In this document: positions 24,561-32,759 of the stretch, one piece after another
Position numbering within the stretch: position 1 is the stretch's first letter
Layout of the letters: each line of letters begins with the position of its first letter
Source of the DNA: Streptosporangiaceae bacterium
Lineage (GTDB): Bacteria; Actinomycetota; Actinomycetes; Streptosporangiales; Streptosporangiaceae
Reading direction: 5' to 3'
Assembly (NCBI GenBank): GCA_025964715.1
Contig: JAOPYH010000015.1
Coordinates: 1-53,771, forward strand
Length of the DNA stretch: 53,771 nucleotides
The notes under the pieces: generated by a model
Seen by the model: only the letters and a program-made list of their open reading frames with translations
Databases searched by the model: none
Told to the model about the DNA's origin: nothing
Translations under genes and position numbers: made by a program

Positions 24561-25576
24561 CACACGCGAGAGCGGCCGTGATGGGTGCGGGCTCCTGGGG
24601 CACCGTGTTCGCCAAGGTGCTCTGTGACGCCGGCGGGGAGGCCACACTGTGGGGTCGCCGTCCGGAGGTCGTGGAGTCGGTCAACGACCGGCGGGAGAAT
24701 CCCGACTACCTGGCCGGGGTCCGCCTCCCGGACGGGCTGCGCGCGACGCTCGACCCCGCGGAGGCCCTCAAGGGTGCCGACTACGTCGTCCTGGCCGTGC
24801 CGTCGCAGAGCCTGCGCCGCAACCTGGCGGAGTGGGCGCCGCTGCTGCCCGCCGGCGCGGTCCTCGTGAGCCTGATGAAGGGCATCGAGCTGGGCACCAC
24901 CCGGCGGATGTCCGAGGTGATCCATGAGGTCGCAGACGTACCGGAGCGGCGGGTCGCCGTCGTCAGCGGGCCCAACCTGGCCCGTGAGATCGCCGCTGGG
25001 CAGCCGTCGGCCACCGTGGCGGCGTGCACCGACGAGGAGACGGCCCGGCGGCTGCAGGCCGCCTGCGTGACGCCGTACTTCCGCGTCTACACCAACACCG
25101 ACGTCATCGGCTGTGAGCTCGGCGGTGCGGTGAAGAACGTCATCGCGCTGTGCGTCGGCATCGCAGTCGGCATGGGCTTGGGGGACAGCACCCGCGCGCT
25201 GCTGATGACGCGCGGCCTCGCCGAGATCGCGCGGCTCGGCGCGGCCCTCGGCGCCGACCAGCACACGTTCGCCGGCCTCGCCGGGCTGGGAGACCTGGTC
25301 GCCACGTGCAGCTCGCCACTGTCGCGGAACCGGACCTTCGGCGAGAACCTCGGCAGGGGCATGACCCTCAAGCAGGTCATCGCGGCCACGAAGCAGACCG
25401 CCGAGGGCGTGAAGTCCTCCGAGGCCGTGCTCGAGCTCGCGCGCAAGCACAACGTGGAGATGCCTATCACGGAGGTGGTCGCCGCGGTGATGCACCACGA
25501 CATGCCCATCTCCGAGGCCGGCAACCTGCTGATGTCGCGCTCTCCGAAGCCGGAGCGCTACGGGGTCGATGGCTGA
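24557..25576 (+). CDS. gpsA: Glycerol-3-phosphate dehydrogenase [NAD(P)+]
   Basis: 339 residues. GTG 24557 overlaps the plsC stop (GTGA). Motifs: [17 protein letters not shown] (dinucleotide-binding), [57 protein letters not shown] with the catalytic Lys, and [20 protein letters not shown]. It reduces dihydroxyacetone phosphate to glycerol-3-phosphate for phospholipid synthesis. The order cofC, plsC, gpsA, ddl is conserved in actinomycetes. Confidence 0.96.
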   Translation: MTHARAAVMGAGSWGTVFAKVLCDAGGEATLWGRRPEVVESVNDRRENPDYLAGVRLPDGLRATLDPAEALKGADYVVLAVPSQSLRRNLAEWAPLLPAGAVLVSLMKGIELGTTRRMSEVIHEVADVPERRVAVVSGPNLAREIAAGQPSATVAACTDEETARRLQAACVTPYFRVYTNTDVIGCELGGAVKNVIALCVGIAVGMGLGDSTRALLMTRGLAEIARLGAALGADQHTFAGLAGLGDLVATCSSPLSRNRTFGENLGRGMTLKQVIAATKQTAEGVKSSEAVLELARKHNVEMPITEVVAAVMHHDMPISEAGNLLMSRSPKPERYGVDG

Positions 25577-25656
25577 TGCGTGCTCATCCGTGACCCTTGG
25601 TTACATAGGGTACGCACGTGGGCGATCGGTGCTGGTCGCCGGTAAGGTCGGTCCTC

Positions 25657-26766
25657 ATGTCCGAGCAGTCGAAGATTCGCCTTGCCGTGGTGTTCGGCGG
25701 GCGCAGCTCTGAGCATGCCATTTCCTGTCTCACCGCCGGCAGCGTCATGGCGGTGATCGACCGTGATCGCTATGAGGTCGTGCCGATCGGGATCGCCCCG
25801 GACGGCCGCTGGGTGCTCGCACCAAGTGACCAGCGCCTTGCCATCGAGGATGGCCGGCTGCCGGAGGTCGGCTCGTCCGGAGCCGCGCTGGCACTGCCGT
25901 TCGACCCCTCGCACCCCGGCTTGATGGTGGTGGAGCCGGGACAGGTGCCGCGGACCCTCGGCGACGTGGATGTGGTGCTGCCGCTGCTCCATGGCCCGTA
26001 CGGCGAGGACGGCACGATCCAGGGCCTGCTGGACCTCGCGGGCGTCCGGTATGTCGGCGCCGGGGTGCTGGCCAGCGCGGTGGGCATGGACAAGGGCTTC
26101 ATGAAGGTCATCTGGGCGGGCCAGGGACTGCCGGTCGGGCCGTACGTCGTCGCCACCGACCGCGACTGGCGCCGCGAGCGCAAGCGGGTGCTCGATGAGA
26201 TCAAGGAGCTCGGCTTGCCGGTCTTCGTCAAGCCCGCGCGGGCCGGGTCGAGCATGGGCATCACCAAGGTCGCCTCTGAGGACGACCTGGAATCTGCGAT
26301 CGAGGCAGCCCGCGAGCACGACCCGAAGGTCATCGTAGAGGCGGCCATCGAGGGCCGTGAGATCGAGTGCGGTGTGCTGCAGGGGGTCGGCGACGACCCG
26401 GCCGAGGCGAGCCTGCCGTCCGAGGTCAACGTCGCGGACGGTCACGACTTCTATGACTTCGAGGCGAAATACCTCGATGAGGGGCTTCGGCTGGACATCC
26501 CGCCGAACCTGCCGGCCGAGGTGATCGAGGAGGTGCGGCGGCTGGCCGTACGGGCCTTCGACGCGCTCGGCTGTGAGGGCCTGGCCCGGGTCGACTTCTT
26601 CTACACCACCGACGGACGGCTGCTGCTCAACGAGATCAACACGATGCCCGGTTTCACCCCGGCATCGGCGTTCCCGAAGATGTGGGCCGCCAGCGGTGTG
26701 GAGTACCCCGCGCTCGTGGAGCGGTTGATCCACACCGCCCTGAACCGCCGGCTCGGCCTCCGCTGA
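25657..26766 (+). CDS. ddl: D-alanine--D-alanine ligase
   Basis: 369 residues, ATP-grasp enzyme making the D-Ala-D-Ala dipeptide of peptidoglycan. Motifs: RLAVVFGGRSSEHAISCLTA, LLHGPYGEDGTIQGLLDLAG, GSSMGITKV (flexible P-loop-like segment) and LLLNEINTMPGFTPASAFPK with the Mg2+-binding Glu and Asn. I chose ATG 25657 (MSEQSKIRLAVV), the family start, with TAAGGT eight bases upstream. An in-frame GTG at 25618, itself six bases after TAGGGT, would add 13 residues and cannot be excluded. Confidence 0.95.
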   Translation: MSEQSKIRLAVVFGGRSSEHAISCLTAGSVMAVIDRDRYEVVPIGIAPDGRWVLAPSDQRLAIEDGRLPEVGSSGAALALPFDPSHPGLMVVEPGQVPRTLGDVDVVLPLLHGPYGEDGTIQGLLDLAGVRYVGAGVLASAVGMDKGFMKVIWAGQGLPVGPYVVATDRDWRRERKRVLDEIKELGLPVFVKPARAGSSMGITKVASEDDLESAIEAAREHDPKVIVEAAIEGREIECGVLQGVGDDPAEASLPSEVNVADGHDFYDFEAKYLDEGLRLDIPPNLPAEVIEEVRRLAVRAFDALGCEGLARVDFFYTTDGRLLLNEINTMPGFTPASAFPKMWAASGVEYPALVERLIHTALNRRLGLR

Positions 26767-26829
26767 ACCGTCCTCCCGTCAGCTCCGGCCGTGATCTCGC
26801 GTGCGGCCGGGGGCGGCTGTGACGGTTCA
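26764..26829. terminator. Bidirectional terminator between ddl and the beta-propeller gene
   Basis: The outer arms TGAACCGTC (26764-26772) and GACGGTTCA (26821-26829) are perfectly complementary, and an inner stem CCGGCCG/CGGCCGG (26785-26791 with 26804-26810) lies inside. The outer arms include both genes' stop codons. Confidence 0.65.
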
Positions 26830-28671
26830 GAACCCGATCCAGGCGCGGTCCGCGAGATCACGTGTGCCGCTGGCGCGCAGGCCCGCGTCCGACATCGTCC
26901 AGAGCGTGTCGCCGATCACCAGCGAACGGCGGATCGCGGACCCGGGCTGGCGTACGGTGCCGAGCCGCCGGATGCCGTCGGGGCTCACCAGCAGCGCCAG
27001 CGCAGAGCCCTTCCCGTCAGCTGACGTGATGGGCACGACCGTGAGCCCGGACCGCGGCCAGAAGAGGAACGCGTGCGGGTCGAACTCCGTCTCGCTGGTC
27101 GCATGCGGGAGCTGGAACCTCGCGAGCCGCTTCGGCGCACCGGTGACGTCGAACAGCGAGATCTGCGTGCCCAGCCGGCGCCCTTCGGTGCTCGCGTCCT
27201 GGCCGACTCCGAGGAGACGTCCGTCGCCCACCGGGTGCAGATAGGCCGAATAGCCAGTGATCTTCAGCTCGCCGGCCGCCTTCGGCCGCGCCGGGTCCCG
27301 TAGGTCGAGCGTATAGAGCGGGTCCACCTGCCGGAAGGTCACCACATATCCGGTGGCGCCGAGAAAGCGCACCGACTGGATGCGCTCACCCTTACCGAGC
27401 CCCCCCACGCTCCCCACGACGTCGAGCCGTGGTCCGTGCTGCGCGAGCACGTGAACCGCGCTGGTGGACCGGCCGTCGCCCGGGGTGCTCGTGGTGGCGA
27501 CCCGAAGCCGTCCCTCGTGCTCCGACAGCGAATACTGGTTCAGCAGGGTGCCCGGCACCGAGCCGGACGCCGCGGAACGCGGCCGCCCCGGCCCCGTGAC
27601 GTCGAACCGGTGGATCTCCGTCCGTACATCCCCTGGGGCCATCGCGGGGCCGCCGGTGCCCGGTGCGGTGCTGCCGGCGATGTAGAGGCTCGAGCCTGTG
27701 CCGTACACAGTCCGCCCGTCCGTCATCACGCTCACCGGGTCGGCGTCGCCGATGTCGCGGCCGAGGTCAACCGTCAGCACGCTGAGCAGTGCGGTCCCGG
27801 TCAGATCACGCGGATGGCTCACCCGCTCGCATGGCACCCGCAGGCGCCGCCGGGTCGTGCCGCCCGTGACCTCATAGGCCGGCAGCCACGCCTCCAGCGG
27901 AGCGCGCCGTATCCGCTGCCGGTTCTGCGCGGTGGTGGCCTCGTCGGAGCCGCCCTGCCGCCAGATGGGAAAGTCGATGCGGGGCGTGGTGCGGAGCACG
28001 ACTCGGGCGGTCGAGCCGGTCTGACGGGCGTCGATGTACTCGCCGTCGGCGGCCAGAGAGCTGATGACACGCGGCCTGCCGGCCAGGTCCACCAGGAGCA
28101 GCCGGAGCCTCGGTCCACGGGGTGACGTGCCCGGGCGGACGCCCTCATCCATGGCGAACCGATGTTCCGGTGCGATCACCATGGCCCGGTCGCCGCTGAG
28201 CAGCAGGTCCGCGGCCGCCCACGAAGGGCCCTGCTCCGACAGAGCCAGAGTCCCGGTGATCTTCCGGGTCGCGGGGTCGATGACGTTGAGCCGGCCACGG
28301 GCCACGGCCACGATCCGGTGGCCGTCCGTCTTGATCAGGTCGGGTTCGTCGACGCCGGCCTCGTGCACGTTGGTGCCGGAGTGATCCGGTGCCTGCGTCC
28401 CGGTCTGGGCCTGGGATCCATTCGGGACAAGGTCGGCACCGGGGATCCTCCCGCGGGCCATGCCAGAGGCATCGCCAGGCAGGCCGTACGTCCCGACCCG
28501 TCTCTCGGCCGCGGTCCGCAGCGCCGACAGCAGCTTCGCGCAGCCGTGTTCACTCACCAGCCGCAGCGCGGACACCTCGGCGGCAGGAGAGGGGCTCGGC
28601 GCCTGGTGGCCGGTGCAACCGGTGACCAGGGCCAGTGCGGTGAGCGAGAGCCATCGACCTGGAGCGCCCAT
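26827..28671 (-). CDS. Secreted beta-propeller lipoprotein
   Basis: 614 residues. A signal peptide with lipobox VTGC (Cys19) predicts export and membrane anchoring. A Ser/Pro linker follows, then GVDEPDLIKTDGHRIVAVAR and repeated WD-like blades (RLNVIDPATRKITGTLALSE, LSLYIAG-type strands, IQSVRFLGATGYVVTFRQVD, LLGVGQDASTEGRRLGTQIS), matching the bacterial C-terminal beta-propeller family (Pfam Beta_propel). The NVHEAGVDEPD motif is the family hallmark. Function unknown; probably cell-surface protein binding. It converges on ddl across a shared terminator. Confidence 0.85.
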   Translation of the reverse strand: MGAPGRWLSLTALALVTGCTGHQAPSPSPAAEVSALRLVSEHGCAKLLSALRTAAERRVGTYGLPGDASGMARGRIPGADLVPNGSQAQTGTQAPDHSGTNVHEAGVDEPDLIKTDGHRIVAVARGRLNVIDPATRKITGTLALSEQGPSWAAADLLLSGDRAMVIAPEHRFAMDEGVRPGTSPRGPRLRLLLVDLAGRPRVISSLAADGEYIDARQTGSTARVVLRTTPRIDFPIWRQGGSDEATTAQNRQRIRRAPLEAWLPAYEVTGGTTRRRLRVPCERVSHPRDLTGTALLSVLTVDLGRDIGDADPVSVMTDGRTVYGTGSSLYIAGSTAPGTGGPAMAPGDVRTEIHRFDVTGPGRPRSAASGSVPGTLLNQYSLSEHEGRLRVATTSTPGDGRSTSAVHVLAQHGPRLDVVGSVGGLGKGERIQSVRFLGATGYVVTFRQVDPLYTLDLRDPARPKAAGELKITGYSAYLHPVGDGRLLGVGQDASTEGRRLGTQISLFDVTGAPKRLARFQLPHATSETEFDPHAFLFWPRSGLTVVPITSADGKGSALALLVSPDGIRRLGTVRQPGSAIRRSLVIGDTLWTMSDAGLRASGTRDLADRAWIGF

Positions 28672-28743
28672 GGACCTTGGACCATCGCCGTGCCCATTCG
28701 GTTCCGACGCAGAGCGCCCGGTTCGTAAGGGGCTATGGGCGAA

Positions 28744-28956
28744 TTACAGGGGCAGCTCGCCGGCTCTGATGCGGCCGACCAGCCGGCCGAAGTGCGCCGC
28801 CGAGACGGTCAGATGGCCTGCGCCCGGGTTCTTACTGTCCCGTATCCCAATGGTGCCGTGGAGCTGGGCGACCTGTACGCACTCCCCACCCTGAGCTGTA
28901 CCTCGGCCCGCAGGAGGGAGGAAGGGTCGTATGGGCGCTGCTCGCGTAAAGGGCAT
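28744..28956 (-). CDS. DUF397-family small protein (N-terminus atypical)
   Basis: 70 residues. The core GGECVQVAQLHGTIGIRDSK, then GAGHLTVSAAHFGRLVGRIR fits DUF397, small actinobacterial proteins usually paired with an XRE regulator. The normal opening (a Trp-Arg-Lys-Ser-Ser motif) is absent; the N-terminus reads MPFTRAAPIRPFLPPAGRGT, suggesting decay or a frame change upstream of the conserved Cys. No XRE partner is adjacent, which is unusual. It lies between the beta-propeller and DUF3515 genes on the same strand. Confidence 0.6.
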   Translation of the reverse strand: MPFTRAAPIRPFLPPAGRGTAQGGECVQVAQLHGTIGIRDSKNPGAGHLTVSAAHFGRLVGRIRAGELPL

Positions 28957-28976
28957 TTCCCGGTGGCGCAGAGACC

Positions 28977-29429
28977 CTAGAGCTCGCCGTCGGGCTTCTG
29001 GGGGAGGCTCTTGATCACATTGGTCAGGTCGATGAGGACCTCACCCGCCGGCTCGTACTTCGCGGGAACCGTCACCTCGACGTAGGCGCGGCGGCCCACC
29101 GCCGTGAAGGTGGTCGGCCGATCAGCGGGCTGGGGAAACCAGTCGACACCGTTGATCGTGGCGAGCTCCGAGGTGGGCATCATCGCCGCCGGGCGCCCGA
29201 CGCCGCAGCGCAGGGCGATGGCGGGGGAGCCCCAGGCACGGATCATCGGGGACCTGGGCTCGGTCGCGCGTGCCGCCTGGCCGTGCAGCTTGTCAGGCAG
29301 GCGCAACGAGCCGCAGAGCCGTGCGGTGGCGGCGTCGGGCCTGGGCTCCGGCACCTGCACCTGGCCGGTCCCGCAACCGGCGATCAGCAGCGTCGCCGCG
29401 ATCGCCAGAGCGGTCGGCTTCCCCCGCAC
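28977..29429 (-). CDS. DUF3515-family lipoprotein
   Basis: 150 residues, GTG start at 29429 with AGGAG six bases before it. Signal peptide with lipobox IAGC (Cys19), then a compact extracytoplasmic domain: RLCGSLRLPDKLHG, IRAWGSPAIALRCGVGRPAA, GVDWFPQPADRPTTFTAVGR, and the end YVEVTVPAKYEPAGEVLIDL. The two Cys after the lipid Cys may form a disulfide. DUF3515 genes commonly sit beside thiL and an Lrp-type gene in actinomycetes, exactly as here. Function unknown. Confidence 0.85.
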   Translation of the reverse strand: MRGKPTALAIAATLLIAGCGTGQVQVPEPRPDAATARLCGSLRLPDKLHGQAARATEPRSPMIRAWGSPAIALRCGVGRPAAMMPTSELATINGVDWFPQPADRPTTFTAVGRRAYVEVTVPAKYEPAGEVLIDLTNVIKSLPQKPDGEL

Positions 29430-29479
29430 CGATGACTCCTAGAGCGTGCCGATGGGGCGCCGTCGGCGCCGGCCCGGCA

Positions 29480-29713
29480 CTAGATATGGACGATGGGACA
29501 CGTGAGAGTGCGGGTGATGCCCGGCACAGCCTGGATCTGCGCGACGACGAGCTTGCCCAGCTCGTCCACATTGCGCGCCTCCGCCCGTACGATCACATCG
29601 TATGGACCGGTGACATCCTCCGCCTTTGTGACGCCGAGGATGCCGGAAATCTGCTGGGCGACGTCGGCCGCCTTGCCGACCTCAGTCTGGATGAGGATGT
29701 AGGCCTGCACCAT
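29480..29713 (-). CDS. Stand-alone Lrp/AsnC ligand-binding (RAM) domain protein
   Basis: 77 residues: MVQAYILIQTEVGKAADVAQ, then GVTKAEDVTGPYDVIVRAEA and ITRTLTCPIVHI. This is the alpha-beta RAM domain of Lrp regulators without the helix-turn-helix, so it cannot bind DNA alone. Such solo domains form rings that bind amino acids or modify full-length Lrp proteins. Start ATG 29713 with GGGAGGA about 6 bases upstream. It is divergent to thiL with 60 bp between starts. Confidence 0.88.
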   Translation of the reverse strand: MVQAYILIQTEVGKAADVAQQISGILGVTKAEDVTGPYDVIVRAEARNVDELGKLVVAQIQAVPGITRTLTCPIVHI

Positions 29714-29733
29714 CACGTCCTCCCGGGCGAAGT

Positions 29734-29761
29734 TTGTCCCGTCCGTCGGCCACCGTACCGT
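29734..29761 (+). promoter_or_regulatory. Candidate thiL promoter
   Basis: TTGTCC (29734-29739), 16-base gap, TACCGT (29756-29761), predicted start near 29768, a few bases before GTG 29774. Fits a vegetative actinobacterial promoter. Confidence 0.4.
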
Positions 29762-29773
29762 GTCTTCACGGAG

Positions 29774-30697
29774 GTGTGGACCATCACAATCGGCGATCTC
29801 GGTGAATTTGGACTTATCGCTCGGATAACCCGGCGTTTCACGCAGGGACCGGCAGTCGATCTCGGGCCCGGCGACGACGCGGCGATCGTACGGGCGGCGG
29901 ACGGCCGGGTCGTGGCGACCTCGGATCTGCTGGTGGAGGGCCGCCACTTCCGCCGTGACTGGTCGAGCCCGTACGACGTGGGCCGTAAGGCCGCTGCGCA
30001 GAACCTCGCCGACGTGGCGGCGATGGGGGCCCGCCCCACCGCGCTGCTCCTGGGTTTCGGGGCCCCTCCGGAGACGGAGGTCGCGTGGGCGGAGGCGCTC
30101 TGTGACGGGCTGCGCGACGAATGTGACCTGGTGGGCGCCTCGGTCGTCGGCGGCGATGTCGTCGCCGCCTCGGAGGTCGTCCTCGCGGTGACGGCGCTGG
30201 GCGACCTGGGCGGGGCGCGGGCGCTCACCCGCACGGGAGCGCGCCCCGGCGACGTCGTGGCGCTGAACGGCCGTCTCGGCTACGCCGCCGCCGGCCTGCG
30301 GCTGCTGGAGAGCGGGCGCTCGGAGCCGGCCGGACTCGTCGCGGCGCACCGGCGCCCACGGCCGCCCTACGACGCCGGTCCGGAGGCCGTACGGCTGGGT
30401 GCGACCGCGCTGATGGACGTCAGCGACGGCCTCGTTCAGGACCTCGGGCATATCGCGGCGGCCAGCGGCGTACGGATCGAACTGGACACCTCGCTGGTGC
30501 CGGTGCCCGCGGAGCTCGGACCGGACGCGCTGCACGACGTGCTGACCGGAGGCGACGACCACGCCTTCGCGGGAACCTTCCCGCCCGAGGCCGACCTGCC
30601 CTCGGCCTGGCGGCCGATCGGCCGGGTGGCGGAGGGCCATGGCGTCGCCGTGGACGGTCGTCCGTACGGCGCCGGCGGATGGGATCACTTCGAATAG
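29774..30697 (+). CDS. thiL: Thiamine-monophosphate kinase
   Basis: 307 residues. It phosphorylates thiamine monophosphate to the active pyrophosphate. Motifs: TIGDLGEFGLIARITRRF, GPGDDAAIVRAADGRVVATS (metal/ATP-binding Asp pair), VGGDVVAASEVVLAVTALGD, MDVSDGLVQDLGHIAAASGV and GGDDHAFAGTFPPE. GTG 29774 is the likely start; the GGAG overlaps it closely, so translation may depend on the short leader. Divergent to the Lrp-domain gene. Confidence 0.92.
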   Translation: MWTITIGDLGEFGLIARITRRFTQGPAVDLGPGDDAAIVRAADGRVVATSDLLVEGRHFRRDWSSPYDVGRKAAAQNLADVAAMGARPTALLLGFGAPPETEVAWAEALCDGLRDECDLVGASVVGGDVVAASEVVLAVTALGDLGGARALTRTGARPGDVVALNGRLGYAAAGLRLLESGRSEPAGLVAAHRRPRPPYDAGPEAVRLGATALMDVSDGLVQDLGHIAAASGVRIELDTSLVPVPAELGPDALHDVLTGGDDHAFAGTFPPEADLPSAWRPIGRVAEGHGVAVDGRPYGAGGWDHFE

Positions 30698-30789
30698 TGC
30701 ATTCAGGTGGTTATCGGTTCATGTGTGTCTTGTCTTGTAGGCGCGTTACGTAGCGATTTGGTATACATCCTGGGACCGAAGAGGACGGG

Positions 30790-31380
30790 ATGGGACGACA
30801 CAAAAAACTCGCGGATGACCTTGAGGACGACGAGCTCGCGAATGGCGCTGTAACGGAACAGCGATCCCGAGAGCGCAGCCCCCTGAGTTGGGTCACGAAA
30901 GTGCCGCTACTGCCGACGATCGCGGGCCTCGGCGCCATCGGGGTCGTCGCGGCCGCCTGGAGCACCTCGCAGATCTCGCTGAACTTCGCCGGGGGGAGTC
31001 CATCACGGGCGGAGCAGCCCCAGTCTCAGCGCGGGTCGGGGGACAGGATGAGCCGTTCGGACCGTGCCAAGGCGGTCACCGTGGCCTTCCGGGAGAACAC
31101 GCGTGTGACGACAGGCTTCAGCGGCACGGCGACGATCGTGAACCACGGGACGCAGCCGATCAAGGATTGGACACTGGTGTTCCGGATCCCGAACGCCAGC
31201 GTCCTGTCGGTCTGGAACGCCGTGCTCGTGAAGCGCGGGTCGGTGGCGACCGTCCAGAGCTCGCCGAAGGCCCGGCCGATCGCTCCGGGCCAATCGGTCC
31301 GGGTCCTCTTCGCCGCCAGCGGAGCGGCCAGCAGGCCCTCTACGTGCCGCTTCAACGGCGTGCCCTGCACACAGCGCTGA
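30790..31380 (+). CDS. Membrane-anchored protein with a CBM2-like cellulose-binding domain
   Basis: 196 residues, ATG 30790 with AGAGGA about 6 bases upstream. A charged cytoplasmic N-terminus (MGRHKKLADDLEDDELANGA) precedes one membrane helix at about residues 38-57 (VPLLPTIAGLGAIGVVAAAW), a Ser/Gln-rich linker, then a fold with TTGFSGTATIVNHGTQPIKD, WTLVFRIPNASVLSVWNAVL and CRFNGVPC, the strand order and end-to-end disulfide of CBM2. The usual surface Trp triad is only partly present. It may hold a polysaccharide or act as an envelope sensor; no enzyme domain is attached. Confidence 0.7.
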   Translation: MGRHKKLADDLEDDELANGAVTEQRSRERSPLSWVTKVPLLPTIAGLGAIGVVAAAWSTSQISLNFAGGSPSRAEQPQSQRGSGDRMSRSDRAKAVTVAFRENTRVTTGFSGTATIVNHGTQPIKDWTLVFRIPNASVLSVWNAVLVKRGSVATVQSSPKARPIAPGQSVRVLFAASGAASRPSTCRFNGVPCTQR

Positions 31381-31438
31381 CACCGCCGGACGGTCCGGCG
31401 CGACCTCGTCCGCCGGACAGCACCCGGGCGGCAGGTCC

Positions 31439-31450
31439 TAGTCTGACCTC
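31439..31450 (+). promoter_or_regulatory. -10 box of a probable leaderless promoter (thiD)
   Basis: TAGTCT (31439-31444), six bases, ATG 31451. Confidence 0.5.
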
Positions 31451-32245
31451 ATGGCGCAGCAGACCCCTCCGCGCGTGCTCACCGTCGCCGGATCCGATTC
31501 CGGCGGCGGTGCCGGCATCCAGGCCGACCTGAAGACGATGCTGGCACTCGGCGTGCACGGCATGAGCGTGATCGCGGCGGTGACCGCCCAGAACTCCCTG
31601 GGCGTCCAGGGCTATTGGGAGCTGCCGCCCGAGGCCGTGCGCGCGCAGCTCGATTCGGTGCTCTCCGACATCGGGGTCCAGGCGGTCAAGACGGGGATGC
31701 TGGCCTCGGCGGCGCTGGTCGAGGCCGTCGCCGACGTGCTGTCGGATGTGGACGCCCCGGTCGTGGTCGACCCGGTCGGGGTGTCCAAGCACGGGGACTC
31801 GCTCCTCGCGGGGGACGCGGTGAGCGCGATGCGTACGGCGCTGCTCCCGGTGGCGACCGTGGTGACCCCGAACCTGCCCGAGGTCGAGCAGCTCACCGGG
31901 GTCAAGGTCGTCGACGAACGCGGGCTGCGTGAGGCCGCGGAGGCGGTGAAGGCGCTCGGCCCGCGGTGGGTCCTGGTCAAAGGCGGCCATCTGCCGGGCG
32001 ACCCCGTGGACCTGCTCTTCGACGGCGCCGAGGAGCACCGCTTCCGGGCGCCGAGGCACGACAACAGGCACACCCACGGCACGGGCTGCACGCTCGCTTC
32101 GGCGATCGCGTCCTATCTCGCCCTGGGCGACGACGTCCCGGGCGCCGTGGCCAAGGCCAAGGAGTACGTCACCGGAGCGATCGAGCGAGGTTTCCCGCTG
32201 GGCTCCGGCATCGGCCCGGTCGACCACGCCTGGCTCTGGCGCTGA
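31451..32245 (+). CDS. thiD: Hydroxymethylpyrimidine/phosphomethylpyrimidine kinase
   Basis: 264 residues, ribokinase-fold kinase that phosphorylates HMP and HMP-P for thiamine. Motifs: [77 protein letters not shown] and the anion-hole/base motif [23 protein letters not shown] 31451 lacks a ribosome-binding site and has TAGTCT six bases upstream, so a leaderless mRNA is likely. Second thiamine gene near thiL, but transcribed separately. No TPP riboswitch is seen. Confidence 0.95.
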   Translation: MAQQTPPRVLTVAGSDSGGGAGIQADLKTMLALGVHGMSVIAAVTAQNSLGVQGYWELPPEAVRAQLDSVLSDIGVQAVKTGMLASAALVEAVADVLSDVDAPVVVDPVGVSKHGDSLLAGDAVSAMRTALLPVATVVTPNLPEVEQLTGVKVVDERGLREAAEAVKALGPRWVLVKGGHLPGDPVDLLFDGAEEHRFRAPRHDNRHTHGTGCTLASAIASYLALGDDVPGAVAKAKEYVTGAIERGFPLGSGIGPVDHAWLWR

Positions 32246-32305
32246 TCCACTCGATCCCGTAGGTCCGCCTCAGGGGCCGCGCCCAGGTCCGGGCGGGCAT
32301 ACGAA

Positions 32306-32336
32306 AGTCGGCTCACCGCACGGCGGTGAGCCGACT
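32306..32336. terminator. Bidirectional terminator between thiD and rpmB
   Basis: AGTCGGCTCACCGC (32306-32319), loop ACG, GCGGTGAGCCGACT (32323-32336): a 14-bp perfect stem. On the minus strand it is followed by TTTCG, a short U tract for rpmB. Confidence 0.85.
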
Positions 32337-32356
32337 CGGGTTCCTCGCGCGCCTTG

Positions 32357-32551
32357 TCAGGCGACGGGGCGCTTGACCTTGCCGGCCTTGATGCAGGACG
32401 TGCAGGCGTTGATCCGCTTGGTCGTGCCGCCGATGACGGCACGCACTCGCTGGATGTTGGGGTTCCAGCGGCGCGGGGTGCGGCGGTGCGAGTGGGACAC
32501 GCGCATGCCGAAACCGGGTCCCTTGCCGCAGACGTCGCAGACGGAAGCCAC
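32357..32551 (-). CDS. rpmB: 50S ribosomal protein L28 (zinc-ribbon form)
   Basis: 64 residues. GTG 32551 with GGAG six bases before it. [20 protein letters not shown] and [19 protein letters not shown] give the Cys-x2-Cys pairs (C5, C8, C50, C53) of the zinc-binding type. Actinomycetes often keep zinc-free paralogues elsewhere that replace it under zinc limitation. Divergent to the DAK2 gene. Confidence 0.96.
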   Translation of the reverse strand: MASVCDVCGKGPGFGMRVSHSHRRTPRRWNPNIQRVRAVIGGTTKRINACTSCIKAGKVKRPVA

Positions 32552-32759
32552 GGGAAACTCCAAATGGTGTCGATGCATTGAGCACGAACGGCCCGACCGG
32601 CCGCTCGCGAAAGAAGCCCCCAGCGGGACAACCAGGTAAGAGTAGCCGACCTGCCTGCCAGGGCGCGAATCAGCCCATGGATCATGCCGCAACGGGACGG
32701 TTCGCCAGATAAAGATTAACCTCCCGGAGGGGATGGGCCGGTAGGACACGGAGGTGGGC

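Noticed and set aside
25618-25656. Upstream GTG start for ddl
   Set aside because: TAGGGT-n6-GTG is attractive, but the added 13 residues are not typical of Ddl, and ATG 25657 gives the family N-terminus. Kept as an alternative.
31381-31450. TPP riboswitch before thiD (and before thiL)
   Set aside because: The intervals are too short and contain no CTGAGA or ACCTGATC core.
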